Assembly (NCBI RefSeq): GCF_018682675.1
Contig: NZ_JAFMTR010000076.1
Location: forward strand, 1-33,564
Length of the DNA stretch: 33,564 nucleotides
Direction: 5' to 3'
Origin: Sphingopyxis soli
Lineage (GTDB): Bacteria > Pseudomonadota > Alphaproteobacteria > Sphingomonadales > Sphingomonadaceae
Shown: piece after piece, positions 15,982-24,764 of the stretch
Numbering within the stretch: position 1 is the stretch's first letter
Layout of the letters: every line of letters begins with the position of its first letter
The notes under the pieces: model-generated
Databases searched by the model: none
The model's input: only the letters and a program-made list of their open reading frames with translations
Told to the model about the DNA's origin: nothing
Made by a program: the position numbers and the translations under genes

Positions 15982-17007
15982 ATGAACGACCAACGCCCCG
16001 TCAAGCGCCAGCCCTCACTGCTCGAACGCGCCGCCGACATGTTCGGCCTCGATCCCGCGAAAAACGCGTCGACGATCGACGTGTCGAAACTGCCGCCCGA
16101 ACCCGAGAAGCGCGCGCGCAAGGCGAAGGCCGAACCCGCCGCCGAAATATTGCCGCCCGACATCGCCCCCGAACCCGCGATCGACGTGACGCCTGTTGTC
16201 GAACCCGCGCCGGCCAAACCCTCGCCGCGCAAGCATGTCGCGAAGGCGGCGCCCGCGATCGAGCCCGCGCGCCACGGCCGCATCGATCGCGACCGGCTCG
16301 CCGCGCGCGGCATGGTCGTGCCCGGCGCGCCGGTGACCGGCATCGCCGAGGAATATCGCATCGTGAAGCGCGAGATCATCCGCAATTTCGCGGGGACCGC
16401 GAACCGCCCGGTCGTGCCGCGCGGCCACCGCGTGCTGATCGCCTCGGCGAACCCCGGCGAGGGCAAGACCTTCACCGCGGTCAACCTCGCGCTCAGCCTC
16501 GCGGTCGAGGCCGACCACGACGTGCTGCTGATCGACGCCGATATCGCGAAGCCGAGCGTGCTCGAAACGCTCGGCCTCGAAAACGGCCCCGGGCTGATGG
16601 ATGCGCTCGCCGATCCGCATCTGCCGCTCGCCGACTGCCTGATCCAGACCGACATTCCGGGGCTGAAGGTGATGCCTGCGGGCACGCAGCATATGCACGA
16701 TACCGAACTGCTCGCCTCGGCGCGCACCGAATCGCTGCTCGCGCAGCTCGAACAGGGCGCGCCGGGCCGGATCGTCATCCTCGATTCGCCGCCGGTCCTC
16801 GCGGCCTCGCCCGCGGCGGTGCTCGCGGGCCATGTCGGCCAGCTCATCATGGTCGTCCGCGCCGACCAGACGATGGAAAGCGCGCTGCGCGACGCGATCG
16901 GCCTGATGGGCGCGTGCCCGCACATCCAGCTGCTGCTCAACGGCGTGAAATTCTCGCCCGGCGGCCGCCGCTTCGGCACCTATTACGGCCAGGGAGGCGG
17001 TGCGTGA
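15982..17007 (+). CDS. XrtA-associated tyrosine autokinase (BY-kinase)
   Basis: A 341-residue cytoplasmic BY-kinase that should work with the chain-length determinant to control polymer length. The N-terminal 100 residues are Pro/Ala/Lys-rich and probably flexible. The kinase has Walker A SANPGEGKT (155-163), Walker A' VLLIDADIAKPS (181-192) and Walker B IVILDSPPV (about 264-272). The C-terminal autophosphorylation cluster is only a TYYGQGGGA tail with two tyrosines. ATG 15982 was chosen for the GGGAAG at 15971-15976; an in-frame GTG at 15964 overlapping the previous stop (GTGA) would add six residues and is almost as likely. Confidence 0.92.
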   Translation: MNDQRPVKRQPSLLERAADMFGLDPAKNASTIDVSKLPPEPEKRARKAKAEPAAEILPPDIAPEPAIDVTPVVEPAPAKPSPRKHVAKAAPAIEPARHGRIDRDRLAARGMVVPGAPVTGIAEEYRIVKREIIRNFAGTANRPVVPRGHRVLIASANPGEGKTFTAVNLALSLAVEADHDVLLIDADIAKPSVLETLGLENGPGLMDALADPHLPLADCLIQTDIPGLKVMPAGTQHMHDTELLASARTESLLAQLEQGAPGRIVILDSPPVLAASPAAVLAGHVGQLIMVVRADQTMESALRDAIGLMGACPHIQLLLNGVKFSPGGRRFGTYYGQGGGA

Positions 17008-18728
17008 TGTCTCCCCGTTTCACCTTGCGTACAGGGGCAGCGCTTGCCGCGTTGCTGCTCGCGGGAACCGCGACGAGCGCTGCGGCGCAATTCTCCGGCG
17101 ATCCCGGCGCCGCGTCCAGCGATGCGGGCGCGAGCAGCGCGCCTTCGGCGTCCGAAACCGGCCGCAAGGCGAAGCGCGGCGAACGCAAGAAGCGCCAGCG
17201 GCAGGTCGACGTCAGTCCCTATCTCGAGGTCGATCAGGTGCTGACCGCCGACTTGAAGGGCGGCGACGGCGATGTCCTGACCTACACGACCGTCGCGGTC
17301 GGGGTCGACGCGGCGATCGTGACGCGCCGCGCCGAGCTTGCGGGGACGATCCGCTACGAACATCGCTTCGGCGAAAGCGGCGGGCTCAGCGACGCCGATA
17401 TCTTGAGCGGCCTCGTGCGCGGCCGCCTCGAAGCCGCGCAGGGGCTGAACCTCGAAGCCGGGGCGCTCGCGACGCGCGCGCGCGCCGACGGGCAGGGCGC
17501 CGACGGCGGCTTCTTCATCGGGGGCGGGACCAATGTCGCCGACCTCTATTCCTTCTACGCCGGGCCGACCTTCGCGCGGCGCATCGGCAACCTCGACGTC
17601 GGCGCCGGCTATCGCTTCGGCTACACGAAGGTCGAGGTCGACAATCCCGCGGTGCTTGCGCCCGGCGTCCAGCCGCGCGATGTCTTCGACCATTCGACCA
17701 ACCATGTCGCGTGGGGCAGCATCGGCCAGCGGCCGGGCGACCTGCCGTTCGGCTGGCAGCTCTCGGGCGGCTGGGAGCGCGAGGATGCAAGCCAGCTCGA
17801 CCAGCGTTTCGACGGCAAATACGCCCGCGCCGACATCACCGTCCCGATCTCGCCCACCGTCGCGCTGCTCGGGGGCGTCGGTTACGAGGATGTCGAGATC
17901 GGCCAGCGCGACCCCGTGGTCGATGCGAACGGCGTGCCGGTGCTCGACGCGAACGGCCGCTATGTCACCGACACATCGAGCCCGCGCCAGCTTTCGTTCG
18001 ACGTCGACGGGCTGATCTGGGACGCGGGCGTGATGTGGCAGCCGAGCCGCCGCACCTCGCTGACCGCGCGCGTCGGCCGCCGCTATGGCGATACCGTCTA
18101 TACCGGCAGCTTCGCCTATCGCCCCGACCATGCGACCCTGGTCCAGGTCGGCGTCTATGACGGGCTGTCGAGCTTCGGTCGCGGGCTGTCGACCGGCCTC
18201 GCAGCGCTGCCGACGCAGTTCGACCCGACGCGCAACCCGGTGAGCGGCGAGGTCAACACCTGCGTCTTCGGCGAACAGACCGGCGGCTGCCTCAACAACC
18301 AGCTCGGCAATGCGGGGACGTTCCAGTATCGCAACCGCGGCGTGCAGGCGATCCTCAGCTCGACCTACGGCCGCTGGAGCTACGGCGTCGGCGTCGGCTA
18401 CGACCGCCGCCGCCTGCTCGTGCCCGCCGCGTCGCCGCTCGCCTATCTCGATGGGACGAAGGACGAGAGCTATTATCTCTTCCTGACCGCGGGGCGCCAG
18501 CTCGATGCCGATTCGGATCTCAGCATTGCGGGTTATCTGAACTATTACGACAATGGCGCGCCGGGGTCGGGCGATGTCCAGTCGGCCGGGATTTCGGCGG
18601 CCTATTCGCGGCGCATCTGGCGCTCGCTGACGGGCAGCGCGGCGGCGGCGCTGAGCGCGTTCGACCAGGACGGCTTCAACAGCCGCCTGATCGGTTCGGC
18701 TTTGGTGGGCCTGCGGTACAATTTCTGA
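17007..18728 (+). CDS. XrtA-associated outer-membrane beta-barrel protein
   Basis: A 573-residue predicted outer-membrane porin-like barrel. The signal peptide (about 1-28, ending SAAAQ) is clear. A short basic linker KAKRGERKKRQ precedes amphipathic strands running to the end, where the sequence finishes in Tyr-Asn-Phe, the terminal Phe signature for BAM-dependent barrels. It likely completes the exit route for the polysaccharide beside the export lipoprotein. ATG 17007 shares its A with the previous TGA (TGATG) and has AGGGAGG upstream, so translation is coupled. Longer upstream starts lie inside the kinase gene and are rejected. Confidence 0.88.
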   Translation: MSPRFTLRTGAALAALLLAGTATSAAAQFSGDPGAASSDAGASSAPSASETGRKAKRGERKKRQRQVDVSPYLEVDQVLTADLKGGDGDVLTYTTVAVGVDAAIVTRRAELAGTIRYEHRFGESGGLSDADILSGLVRGRLEAAQGLNLEAGALATRARADGQGADGGFFIGGGTNVADLYSFYAGPTFARRIGNLDVGAGYRFGYTKVEVDNPAVLAPGVQPRDVFDHSTNHVAWGSIGQRPGDLPFGWQLSGGWEREDASQLDQRFDGKYARADITVPISPTVALLGGVGYEDVEIGQRDPVVDANGVPVLDANGRYVTDTSSPRQLSFDVDGLIWDAGVMWQPSRRTSLTARVGRRYGDTVYTGSFAYRPDHATLVQVGVYDGLSSFGRGLSTGLAALPTQFDPTRNPVSGEVNTCVFGEQTGGCLNNQLGNAGTFQYRNRGVQAILSSTYGRWSYGVGVGYDRRRLLVPAASPLAYLDGTKDESYYLFLTAGRQLDADSDLSIAGYLNYYDNGAPGSGDVQSAGISAAYSRRIWRSLTGSAAAALSAFDQDGFNSRLIGSALVGLRYNF

Positions 18729-18741
18729 TCGGGGAATGTCG

Positions 18742-19962
18742 ATGTACGATCAATATTATGGTTTCACCGGTCGGCCCTTCCAGCTGACGCCCGATCCGGC
18801 TTTCTATTTCGAGAGCGGCACGCACCGCAAGGCGATGTCCTATCTCGGCTACGGTCTCGCGCAGGGCGAGGGGTTCATCGTCATCACCGGCGACGTCGGC
18901 GCCGGCAAGACTACGCTCGTCGGCCATTTGATGAACACGATCGATCCCAACCGCCTGACCGCGGTCAAGCTGGTGTCGACGCAGGTCGAGGGCGACGACC
19001 TGCTCCGCCTCGTCGCCGAACAATTCGGGATCGAGTGGGAAGAGCAGAGCAAGGCCGAGCTGCTCCGCTCGATCGAGCAATATCTGCGCGAACAGGCGCG
19101 CGCCGGGCGCCGCACCCTGCTGATCGTCGACGAGGGGCAGAATCTCGCGATCTCGGCGCTCGAAGAGCTGCGGATGCTGTCGAACTTCCAGCTCGGCGAC
19201 CATTCGCTGCTGCAGATCTTCCTGCTCGGCCAGCCCGAATTCCGCCAGACCCTGTTCCACACGCCCGCGCTGGAACAGCTTCGCCAGCGGGTGATCGCGA
19301 CGCATCACCTCGACCCGATGGAGCCCGAGGAGGTCGAACCCTATATCCTCCACCGCCTCAAGAAGGTCGGCTGGACGGGCAATCCCAGCTTCGCGCCCGA
19401 GGCGTTCGAGCTGATCTACGACTATAGCGACGGCGTGCCGCGCAAATTGAACGTGCTGGTCAGCCGCCTGCTGCTGTTCGGTGCGGTCGAGGAACTGCAC
19501 CGCATTTCGGCGCAGCATGTCCGCAACGTGATCGGCGAGATCGAGGCCGATCGCGGGATCGACGAGGCGAGCCTGGCCCCGCTGCCGGTCGAGGAGGTCG
19601 TCGCCCACGCCGCCGCCGCGGTCGCGGCGCCGCAGGCGGCAGCCGGCGCCGCGAGCGACGGCCGCCCGCCCTTTGCCGCGCCCGCCGATTTCGCCGCGGC
19701 GCGGACGCTCGTCGCCGATCAGGCCGGGACGCCAGCCGCTGCCGACGACGGGATCGAGCTTGTTTCCGAACCCGTCGCTCAGGCCTCGGCCGTCCAGGAT
19801 GCCCGGATCGCCGAGCTGCAAAACCAGATCGCCAGCCTCGAGGCGCGGCTCGTCGAACAGGATGCGGCGCTCCGCCGTGTGCTCGACCTGCTCATCGAAT
19901 GGGTCGAACGCGATCCCGAAAATTCGCCCAACCCGCAAAATTCGCAGGTTTGGGCCGCGTGA
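18742..19962 (+). CDS. XrtA-associated ATPase (ExeA/GspA-like AAA protein)
   Basis: A 406-residue AAA ATPase of the secretion-ATPase family found in PEP-CTERM loci. Walker A is GDVGAGKTT (50-58) and Walker B is TLLIVDEGQNL (about 125-135). The arrangement YGFTGRPFQLTPDP at the N-terminus is the family signature. The C-terminal third has an Ala-rich linker and then a coiled coil (about 350-390, AELQNQIASLEARL). Two ATGs are six bases apart; GGGGA at 18731-18735 directly abuts ATG 18736 but is six bases from ATG 18742, and family members begin M-Y, so 18742 is preferred. It probably energises assembly or export, mechanism unproven. Confidence 0.9.
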   Translation: MYDQYYGFTGRPFQLTPDPAFYFESGTHRKAMSYLGYGLAQGEGFIVITGDVGAGKTTLVGHLMNTIDPNRLTAVKLVSTQVEGDDLLRLVAEQFGIEWEEQSKAELLRSIEQYLREQARAGRRTLLIVDEGQNLAISALEELRMLSNFQLGDHSLLQIFLLGQPEFRQTLFHTPALEQLRQRVIATHHLDPMEPEEVEPYILHRLKKVGWTGNPSFAPEAFELIYDYSDGVPRKLNVLVSRLLLFGAVEELHRISAQHVRNVIGEIEADRGIDEASLAPLPVEEVVAHAAAAVAAPQAAAGAASDGRPPFAAPADFAAARTLVADQAGTPAAADDGIELVSEPVAQASAVQDARIAELQNQIASLEARLVEQDAALRRVLDLLIEWVERDPENSPNPQNSQVWAA

Positions 19963-19995
19963 CGATCCCGGACGGCGCCAATCGATAAGGCGTTT

Positions 19996-20072
19996 CCCCG
20001 CGAAGGCGGGGAACCATCATCCGGAGCCGGAAGATTGGCATCGACCGGTGATGGGCCCCCGCCTTCGCGGGG
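19996..20072. repeat. REPIN-like inverted pair between ATPase and deacetylase genes
   Basis: A hairpin CCCCGC-GAAG-GCGGGG (19996-20011) is followed by its exact reverse complement at 20057-20072. With flanks, the 24-base arms 19996-20019 and 20049-20072 match at 22 of 24 positions, with a 29-base spacer. Two REP-type hairpins in inverted orientation are the usual form of a REPIN. It sits in the longest spacer (169 bp) of an otherwise tight operon, so it may also act as an mRNA-processing or attenuation point. Confidence 0.75.
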
Positions 20073-20131
20073 TAACACATCTTTTACTCGGAGCCGATCC
20101 CGCACTAGAAGATCGGCGAAGGTGAGGAAAA

Positions 20132-20992
20132 ATGCAGAACGGCCTGTCGGTCGATGTCGAGGACTGGTTCCAGGTCGGCGCCTTTGAGCGCACGATCGAC
20201 CGTGCCGACTGGCCGACGCTGGAATGCCGGGTCGAGGCAAATTGCGACGCGGTGCTGCAAATCTTCGCCGATGCGGGCGCCAAGGGCACCTTCTTCACGC
20301 TCGGCTGGGTCGCCGAACGCTATCCGGCGCTGATCCGGCGGATCGTCGATGCTGGGCACGAGCTTGCCAGCCACGGCTACGATCACAAGCGCGTTTTCAA
20401 CATGACCGCCGACGCGTTCGCTGCGGACCTCAAACAGGCGCGGGCGATCCTCGAAGACCTCGGCGGGGTCGCGATCCGCGGCTATCGGGCGCCCAGCTTC
20501 TCGGTCGATACGCGCACGCCGTGGGCGCACGCCGTGCTCGCCGAACAGGGCTATGCCTATTCGTCGAGCGTCGCACCCGTCGTCCACGACCACTATGGCT
20601 GGCCGCAAAGCCCGCGCCACGCCTGGCGCCCGCTCCCCGACAGCGACCTCGTCGAATGGCCGGTGACCACCGCGCGCTTTGCCGGGCGCACGCTCGCGGC
20701 GGGCGGCGGTGGCTTCATGCGCCTGCTGCCCTATGGCTTCACGCGCTGGGCGATCGAGCGGATGAACGCCGAGGGGCACCCCGCGATCCTCTATTTCCAT
20801 CCGTGGGAGATCGATCCCGGCCAACCGCGCGTCGCCGATGCGCCGGTGAGGTCGAGGATCCGCCACTACACCGGTCTTTCAGCGATGGTCGGCAAGCTCA
20901 AGAAATTGCTCGCCGATTTCGAATGGACCCGCGCCGACACGCTGCTGCCTGCGCAGCAGGAGCGCGCGCAGCCGTGGCGCGCCGCGGCGTGA
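20132..20992 (+). CDS. XrtA system polysaccharide deacetylase
   Basis: A 286-residue NodB-homology (CE4) deacetylase with the extra C-terminal segment of XrtA-linked members. Metal and catalytic residues are in place: the catalytic motif SVDVEDW with Asp8 and Asp11, the metal motif SHGYDH with His81 and His85, RAPSFS (119-124), and FHPWEID near 220. It should remove N-acetyl groups from sugars of the exported or precursor polysaccharide. No signal peptide is seen, so it acts in the cytoplasm or needs another route. ATG 20132 follows AAGGTGAGG (20119-20127). The gene ends in a GTGA overlap with the FemAB gene. Confidence 0.92.
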   Translation: MQNGLSVDVEDWFQVGAFERTIDRADWPTLECRVEANCDAVLQIFADAGAKGTFFTLGWVAERYPALIRRIVDAGHELASHGYDHKRVFNMTADAFAADLKQARAILEDLGGVAIRGYRAPSFSVDTRTPWAHAVLAEQGYAYSSSVAPVVHDHYGWPQSPRHAWRPLPDSDLVEWPVTTARFAGRTLAAGGGGFMRLLPYGFTRWAIERMNAEGHPAILYFHPWEIDPGQPRVADAPVRSRIRHYTGLSAMVGKLKKLLADFEWTRADTLLPAQQERAQPWRAAA

Positions 20993-22038
20993 ACGCGCCG
21001 GTCCAGCCGCCGGTGCCGCTGGCCGATGCCGACGCGTGGGATGCCTATGTCGCCGCGCATCCAGACGCGACGCCCTTCCACAGCCGCGCGTGGTGCGAGG
21101 CGATCACGCGCGCGACGGGCCATCGCTGCCACCTTCTGACCGCGCGCGGCGCGGGCGGCGTGCTTGCGGGGCTGCTGCCGCTCCATCACATTCGCTCGCC
21201 GCTGTTCGGCCAGGCGCTCGTCGGCAGCGGCTTCGCGGTCGGCGGCGGCCTGCTCGCCGACGATCCCGCGACCGCCGCGACGCTCGCGGGTGGCGCGGCG
21301 GACATGGCGAAATCGCTCGGCGTGCCGTCGGTCGAGCTGCGCGGCGGCCCGCAGCCCGAGGGCGAGGGCTGGCACCGCGAAGAGGGCGTCTATGCGGGCT
21401 TCGCGCGCGGCCTTGCCGCCGATGACGACGCCGAACTGCTCGCCATCCCGCGCAAACAGCGCGCCGAAGTGCGCAAGGCGCTCGAAAGCGAGTTGACGGT
21501 CACGACCGGCGCCGACGCGGCCGAACGCTGCGACCATTATCGCATCTATGCGACAAGCGTCCGCAACCTCGGCACCCCGGTCTTTCCGAAGCCGCTGTTC
21601 GACGCGGTGCTCGACGCGTTCGGCGCGGATGCCGATATCCTGACCGTGCGCGCGAACGGCGCGCCGGTCGCGAGCGTGCTCAGCCTCTATTGGCGCGGTA
21701 CGGTGATGCCCTATTGGGGCGGCGGCACCGCCGACGCGCGCAGGCTGCGCGCCAACGAGCTCATGTATTTCGCGCTGATGCGCCACGCGCGGGCAAAGGG
21801 TTGCACGCGCTTCGATTTCGGCCGCTCGAAACTCGGTACCGGTCCTTTCGCGTACAAGAAGAATTGGGGCTTCGAGCCCGAACCGCTCGTCTATGCGCGC
21901 TGGCTCGCGCCCGGCGAACGCCCGCGCGATACCAACCCGACCAGCGCCAAATACCGGCTGCAGGTCGACCTCTGGAAGAAGCTCCCGCTGTGGGCGGCGA
22001 ACCGCATCGGCCCGCTGATCGCGCGCGGGCTGGGGTGA
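20989..22038 (+). CDS. FemAB family protein, XrtA/PEP-CTERM system-associated
   Basis: A 349-residue FemAB-like transferase. The N-terminal half includes HPDATPFHSRAWCEA and the RKQRAEVRKALES helix pair that binds substrate; the C-terminal GNAT-like half ends in FDFGRSKLGTGPFAYKKNW, the family hallmark. It probably adds an amino acid or acyl group to an amino sugar, fitting the deacetylase just upstream, which would expose such amines. GTG 20989 forms GTGA with the deacetylase stop; another in-frame GTG at 20974 is possible. No membrane helix is visible. Confidence 0.88.
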   Translation: MNAPVQPPVPLADADAWDAYVAAHPDATPFHSRAWCEAITRATGHRCHLLTARGAGGVLAGLLPLHHIRSPLFGQALVGSGFAVGGGLLADDPATAATLAGGAADMAKSLGVPSVELRGGPQPEGEGWHREEGVYAGFARGLAADDDAELLAIPRKQRAEVRKALESELTVTTGADAAERCDHYRIYATSVRNLGTPVFPKPLFDAVLDAFGADADILTVRANGAPVASVLSLYWRGTVMPYWGGGTADARRLRANELMYFALMRHARAKGCTRFDFGRSKLGTGPFAYKKNWGFEPEPLVYARWLAPGERPRDTNPTSAKYRLQVDLWKKLPLWAANRIGPLIARGLG

Positions 22039-23243
22039 TGGTCGAGATCCTGTTTCTGGTTCACCGCGCGCCCTGGCCCCCCGACCGCGGCGACCGCATC
22101 CGCAGCTGGCACATGGTCCAGGCGCTGGCGAAGCTCGCGCCCGTCCACGTCGCCGCGCTCGCAGACACGGCCGAGGATGCGGCCATCGCCGAGGCGAAAC
22201 TTGCCCCGCTTTGCAAGAGCCTGTGCATCGAAGTGCGCACCGTCTCGCGCCCGGTCGCGCTTGCGTCGGCGGTGCTGCGCGGCGAACCGGTGTCGAACCG
22301 CCTGTTCTGGAGCGCGGCGCTCGCCGAGCATGTCGGCGCGCTGCTCGCGCTGGGCAAGGTGAGCCATATCGTCGCCTTCTCGGGGCAGATGGCGCAATAT
22401 CTGCCCGCCGGGTTCGCGGGCCCGGTGGTCATGGATTTCGTCGACGTCGATTCGGCGAAATTCGCCACTTATGCGGAGCAGGACAAGCGCCAACCGCTCC
22501 ACTGGGTCCATGCGCGCGAGGCGCGGAGGCTCGGTGCATTCGAGGCCAAGGTCGCGCGCGCCGTCGACGCCAGCCTGTTCGTCAGCGAGGCCGAGGCGGC
22601 GCTGTTCCGGGCGCGCAGCGGGCTCGGCGCCGACACGGTGCATGCCGTCGGCAACGGCATCGACACCGGCCATTTCGATCCCGCGCTGCCGTTCGACCGC
22701 GTGGGCGAGGGCGACGGCCCGCTCGCGGTCTTCACCGGCCAGATGGACTATCGGCCGAACATCGACGCGGTGCGCTGGTTCGCGTCGGATATCCTGCCGC
22801 GCATCCGCCGGCATCACGCGCAAGCGCGCTTCGCGATCGTCGGCCGCGCGCCGGCCGAAGAGGTGCGCGCGCTCGAAACGCTGCCCGGCGTGACCGTCAC
22901 CGGCGAGGTGCCCGACGTCCGGCCGTGGCTCGCCGCCGCCGATGCGGTGGTCGCGCCGCTGCTCCTCGCGCGCGGGGTTCAGAACAAGCTGCTCGAGGCG
23001 ATGGCGATGGCGCGCCCCGTGGTCGCGAGCGCCGCCGCCGCGACGGGGATCGACGCTGCGCCGGGCGAGCATCTGCTCGTCGCCGACGGGGCCGATGCGA
23101 TGGCCGACGCCGTCGTTCGCCTGTTCGACGACCCCGCCGCCGCCGCCGCGATGGGAAGGGCGGCACGGACGCAAATGATCGCGCGCTACGGCTGGGATGC
23201 AAGGCTCGCGCCGCTCGCGCGCCTGCTGGGGCTCGCGGCATGA
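22038..23243 (+). CDS. Glycosyltransferase, PEP-CTERM/exosortase A associated (GT4-like)
   Basis: A 401-residue GT-B fold glycosyltransferase of the family often next to exosortase A. The N-terminal Rossmann half begins EILFLVHRAPWPPDRGDRIR, a signature for this group, and the C-terminal GT4-like half has TGQMDYRPNIDAVRWF and the donor-binding ARGVQNKLLEAMAMARPVV. It should transfer a sugar from a nucleotide donor during repeat-unit assembly at the inner membrane's cytoplasmic face. ATG 22038 shares its A with the previous stop (TGATG). It is the only clear sugar transferase in this window. Confidence 0.9.
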   Translation: MVEILFLVHRAPWPPDRGDRIRSWHMVQALAKLAPVHVAALADTAEDAAIAEAKLAPLCKSLCIEVRTVSRPVALASAVLRGEPVSNRLFWSAALAEHVGALLALGKVSHIVAFSGQMAQYLPAGFAGPVVMDFVDVDSAKFATYAEQDKRQPLHWVHAREARRLGAFEAKVARAVDASLFVSEAEAALFRARSGLGADTVHAVGNGIDTGHFDPALPFDRVGEGDGPLAVFTGQMDYRPNIDAVRWFASDILPRIRRHHAQARFAIVGRAPAEEVRALETLPGVTVTGEVPDVRPWLAAADAVVAPLLLARGVQNKLLEAMAMARPVVASAAAATGIDAAPGEHLLVADGADAMADAVVRLFDDPAAAAAMGRAARTQMIARYGWDARLAPLARLLGLAA

Positions 23244-24751
23244 CGGCGCCCGCCATCGCCCGCCCGCGGGAGTGGACGCGCTGGCAGCGCCACCTTGCCG
23301 CGCTCGCGGGCGTGGCGGCGGCAATGCTCGCGGTCTTCCACCGCGACGCCGCCGACATGGCCGGCATCTGGTGGCACAGCTCGACCTTCACCCACTGCCT
23401 GCTGATGGTGCCGATGATCGGCTGGCTGGTGTCGCAGCGCACCGCGCTGCTGCGTCCGCTGACGCCCGCCTTCTGGTGGCCCGCGCTGGTCTGGATCGCG
23501 GGCGCGGGGCTGGTGTGGCTGGTCGGCGAGGCGGCCGGCGTGGGCCTGTTCAGGCAGCTCGGCCTCGTCCTGATGCTGCAGGGCGCGGTGGCCGCGACAT
23601 TGGGGCCGAAGATCGTGCGCGGGCTGCTGTTCCCGCTCGCTTATGCGCTGCTCCTCGTGCCGTTCGGCGAGGAACTGGTGCCGCTGCTCCAGACGCTCAC
23701 CGCGAAAATTGCGCTTGCGCTGCTGCATCTGTCGGGGCTGTCGGCCGAGATCGAGGGGGTGTTCATCACCACCCGCGCCGGCTTTTTCGAGGTGGCCGAG
23801 GCCTGTTCGGGGGTCAATTTCCTGATCGCGATGCTCGCCTATTCGGTGTTCGCGGCGCACCTCTGTTTCAAAAGCTGGACGCGGCGCATCCTGTTCGTCG
23901 GCCTCGCGCTTGCGACGACGATCCTCGCCAACGCGCTGCGCGCCTATGGCACGATGGTCGCGGCCGAAATCTGGGGGATCGAGGCCGCAGGGGGGATCGA
24001 TCATGTCTTTTACGGCTGGATATTCTTCGGCCTCGTCATCCTGCTGGTGATGCTTGTCGCGCGGCGCTGGTTCGACCGCCCCGCGAACGATGTCGCGGTC
24101 GATGTGGGCGGGCTGGGCGGCACGCCGCGCCGCGCCGGTCACGCGGCGGCTGTCCTGTGCGGGGCGATCGCCATTCCGTTGCTTTTTGTCGGCTGGGCGT
24201 CGCTCGTCGGCGGGCGCACGGCAGAGTTGCCCGCAACGATCGCGGTCGCGGCCCCGGCCGGATGGACCGCCGCAACGCCCGAGTCCGTCGCGTGGCAGCC
24301 CCGCTTCGACGGCGCCGACCGGCGGGTCGTCCGCCATTTCGCCGATCGACAGGGGAAGCGCGTCACGGTCGCGATCGGCGGCTATGAACGGCAGGGCGAG
24401 GGGCGCGAGGTCGCCGCCTTCGGGCAGGGCGCGGTCGATCCCGACGGCAAATGGGCGTGGAGCGCCGCGCTCCCGGCCATCGACGGCGGCAAGACCGAAC
24501 GCCTGCTCCACCCCGGCCCGCTGCTGCGCGACGCCGCGAGCTGGTATGTCGTGGACGGCACCGCAACGGGCAGCGCGCGGACCGCGAAACTGGCCGGGCT
24601 GAAGGCGCGCCTGTTCGGCGGCGACCCCCGCGCGCTGTCGCTGATCGTCTCCGCCGAAGCGGCGCACGGCGGCCGCGATGCGATCGCTGCTTTCGTTTCC
24701 GCGTCGGGTGGAGCGCAGGCGATGGCTGACCGCGCGCTCGAAACGCGTTAA
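23240..24751 (+). CDS. xrtA: Exosortase A fused to EpsI domain
   Basis: A 503-residue inner-membrane transpeptidase-like protease that cleaves and sorts PEP-CTERM proteins. About eight membrane helices span residues 20-280. The catalytic residues are Cys189 in VAEACSGVNF, Arg234 in ANALRAYG and His255 in GIDHVFYGW. A C-terminal soluble EpsI-type domain (about 310-485) follows a further membrane segment (about 305-325), giving the fused form common in exosortase A. ATG 23240 overlaps the glycosyltransferase stop (ATGA). It was recovered from a much longer open frame by family start and overlap. Last gene of the tightly overlapping run; the amidotransferase starts 13 bp later. Confidence 0.95.
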   Translation: MTAPAIARPREWTRWQRHLAALAGVAAAMLAVFHRDAADMAGIWWHSSTFTHCLLMVPMIGWLVSQRTALLRPLTPAFWWPALVWIAGAGLVWLVGEAAGVGLFRQLGLVLMLQGAVAATLGPKIVRGLLFPLAYALLLVPFGEELVPLLQTLTAKIALALLHLSGLSAEIEGVFITTRAGFFEVAEACSGVNFLIAMLAYSVFAAHLCFKSWTRRILFVGLALATTILANALRAYGTMVAAEIWGIEAAGGIDHVFYGWIFFGLVILLVMLVARRWFDRPANDVAVDVGGLGGTPRRAGHAAAVLCGAIAIPLLFVGWASLVGGRTAELPATIAVAAPAGWTAATPESVAWQPRFDGADRRVVRHFADRQGKRVTVAIGGYERQGEGREVAAFGQGAVDPDGKWAWSAALPAIDGGKTERLLHPGPLLRDAASWYVVDGTATGSARTAKLAGLKARLFGGDPRALSLIVSAEAAHGGRDAIAAFVSASGGAQAMADRALETR

Positions 24752-24764
24752 GGCCGCTTTCTAT

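Noticed and set aside
19963..20131. CRISPR-like array from the repeated CCCCGC hairpins
   Set aside because: There are only two units, in inverted orientation with a 29-base spacer, and no cas genes. A REP pair fits better.
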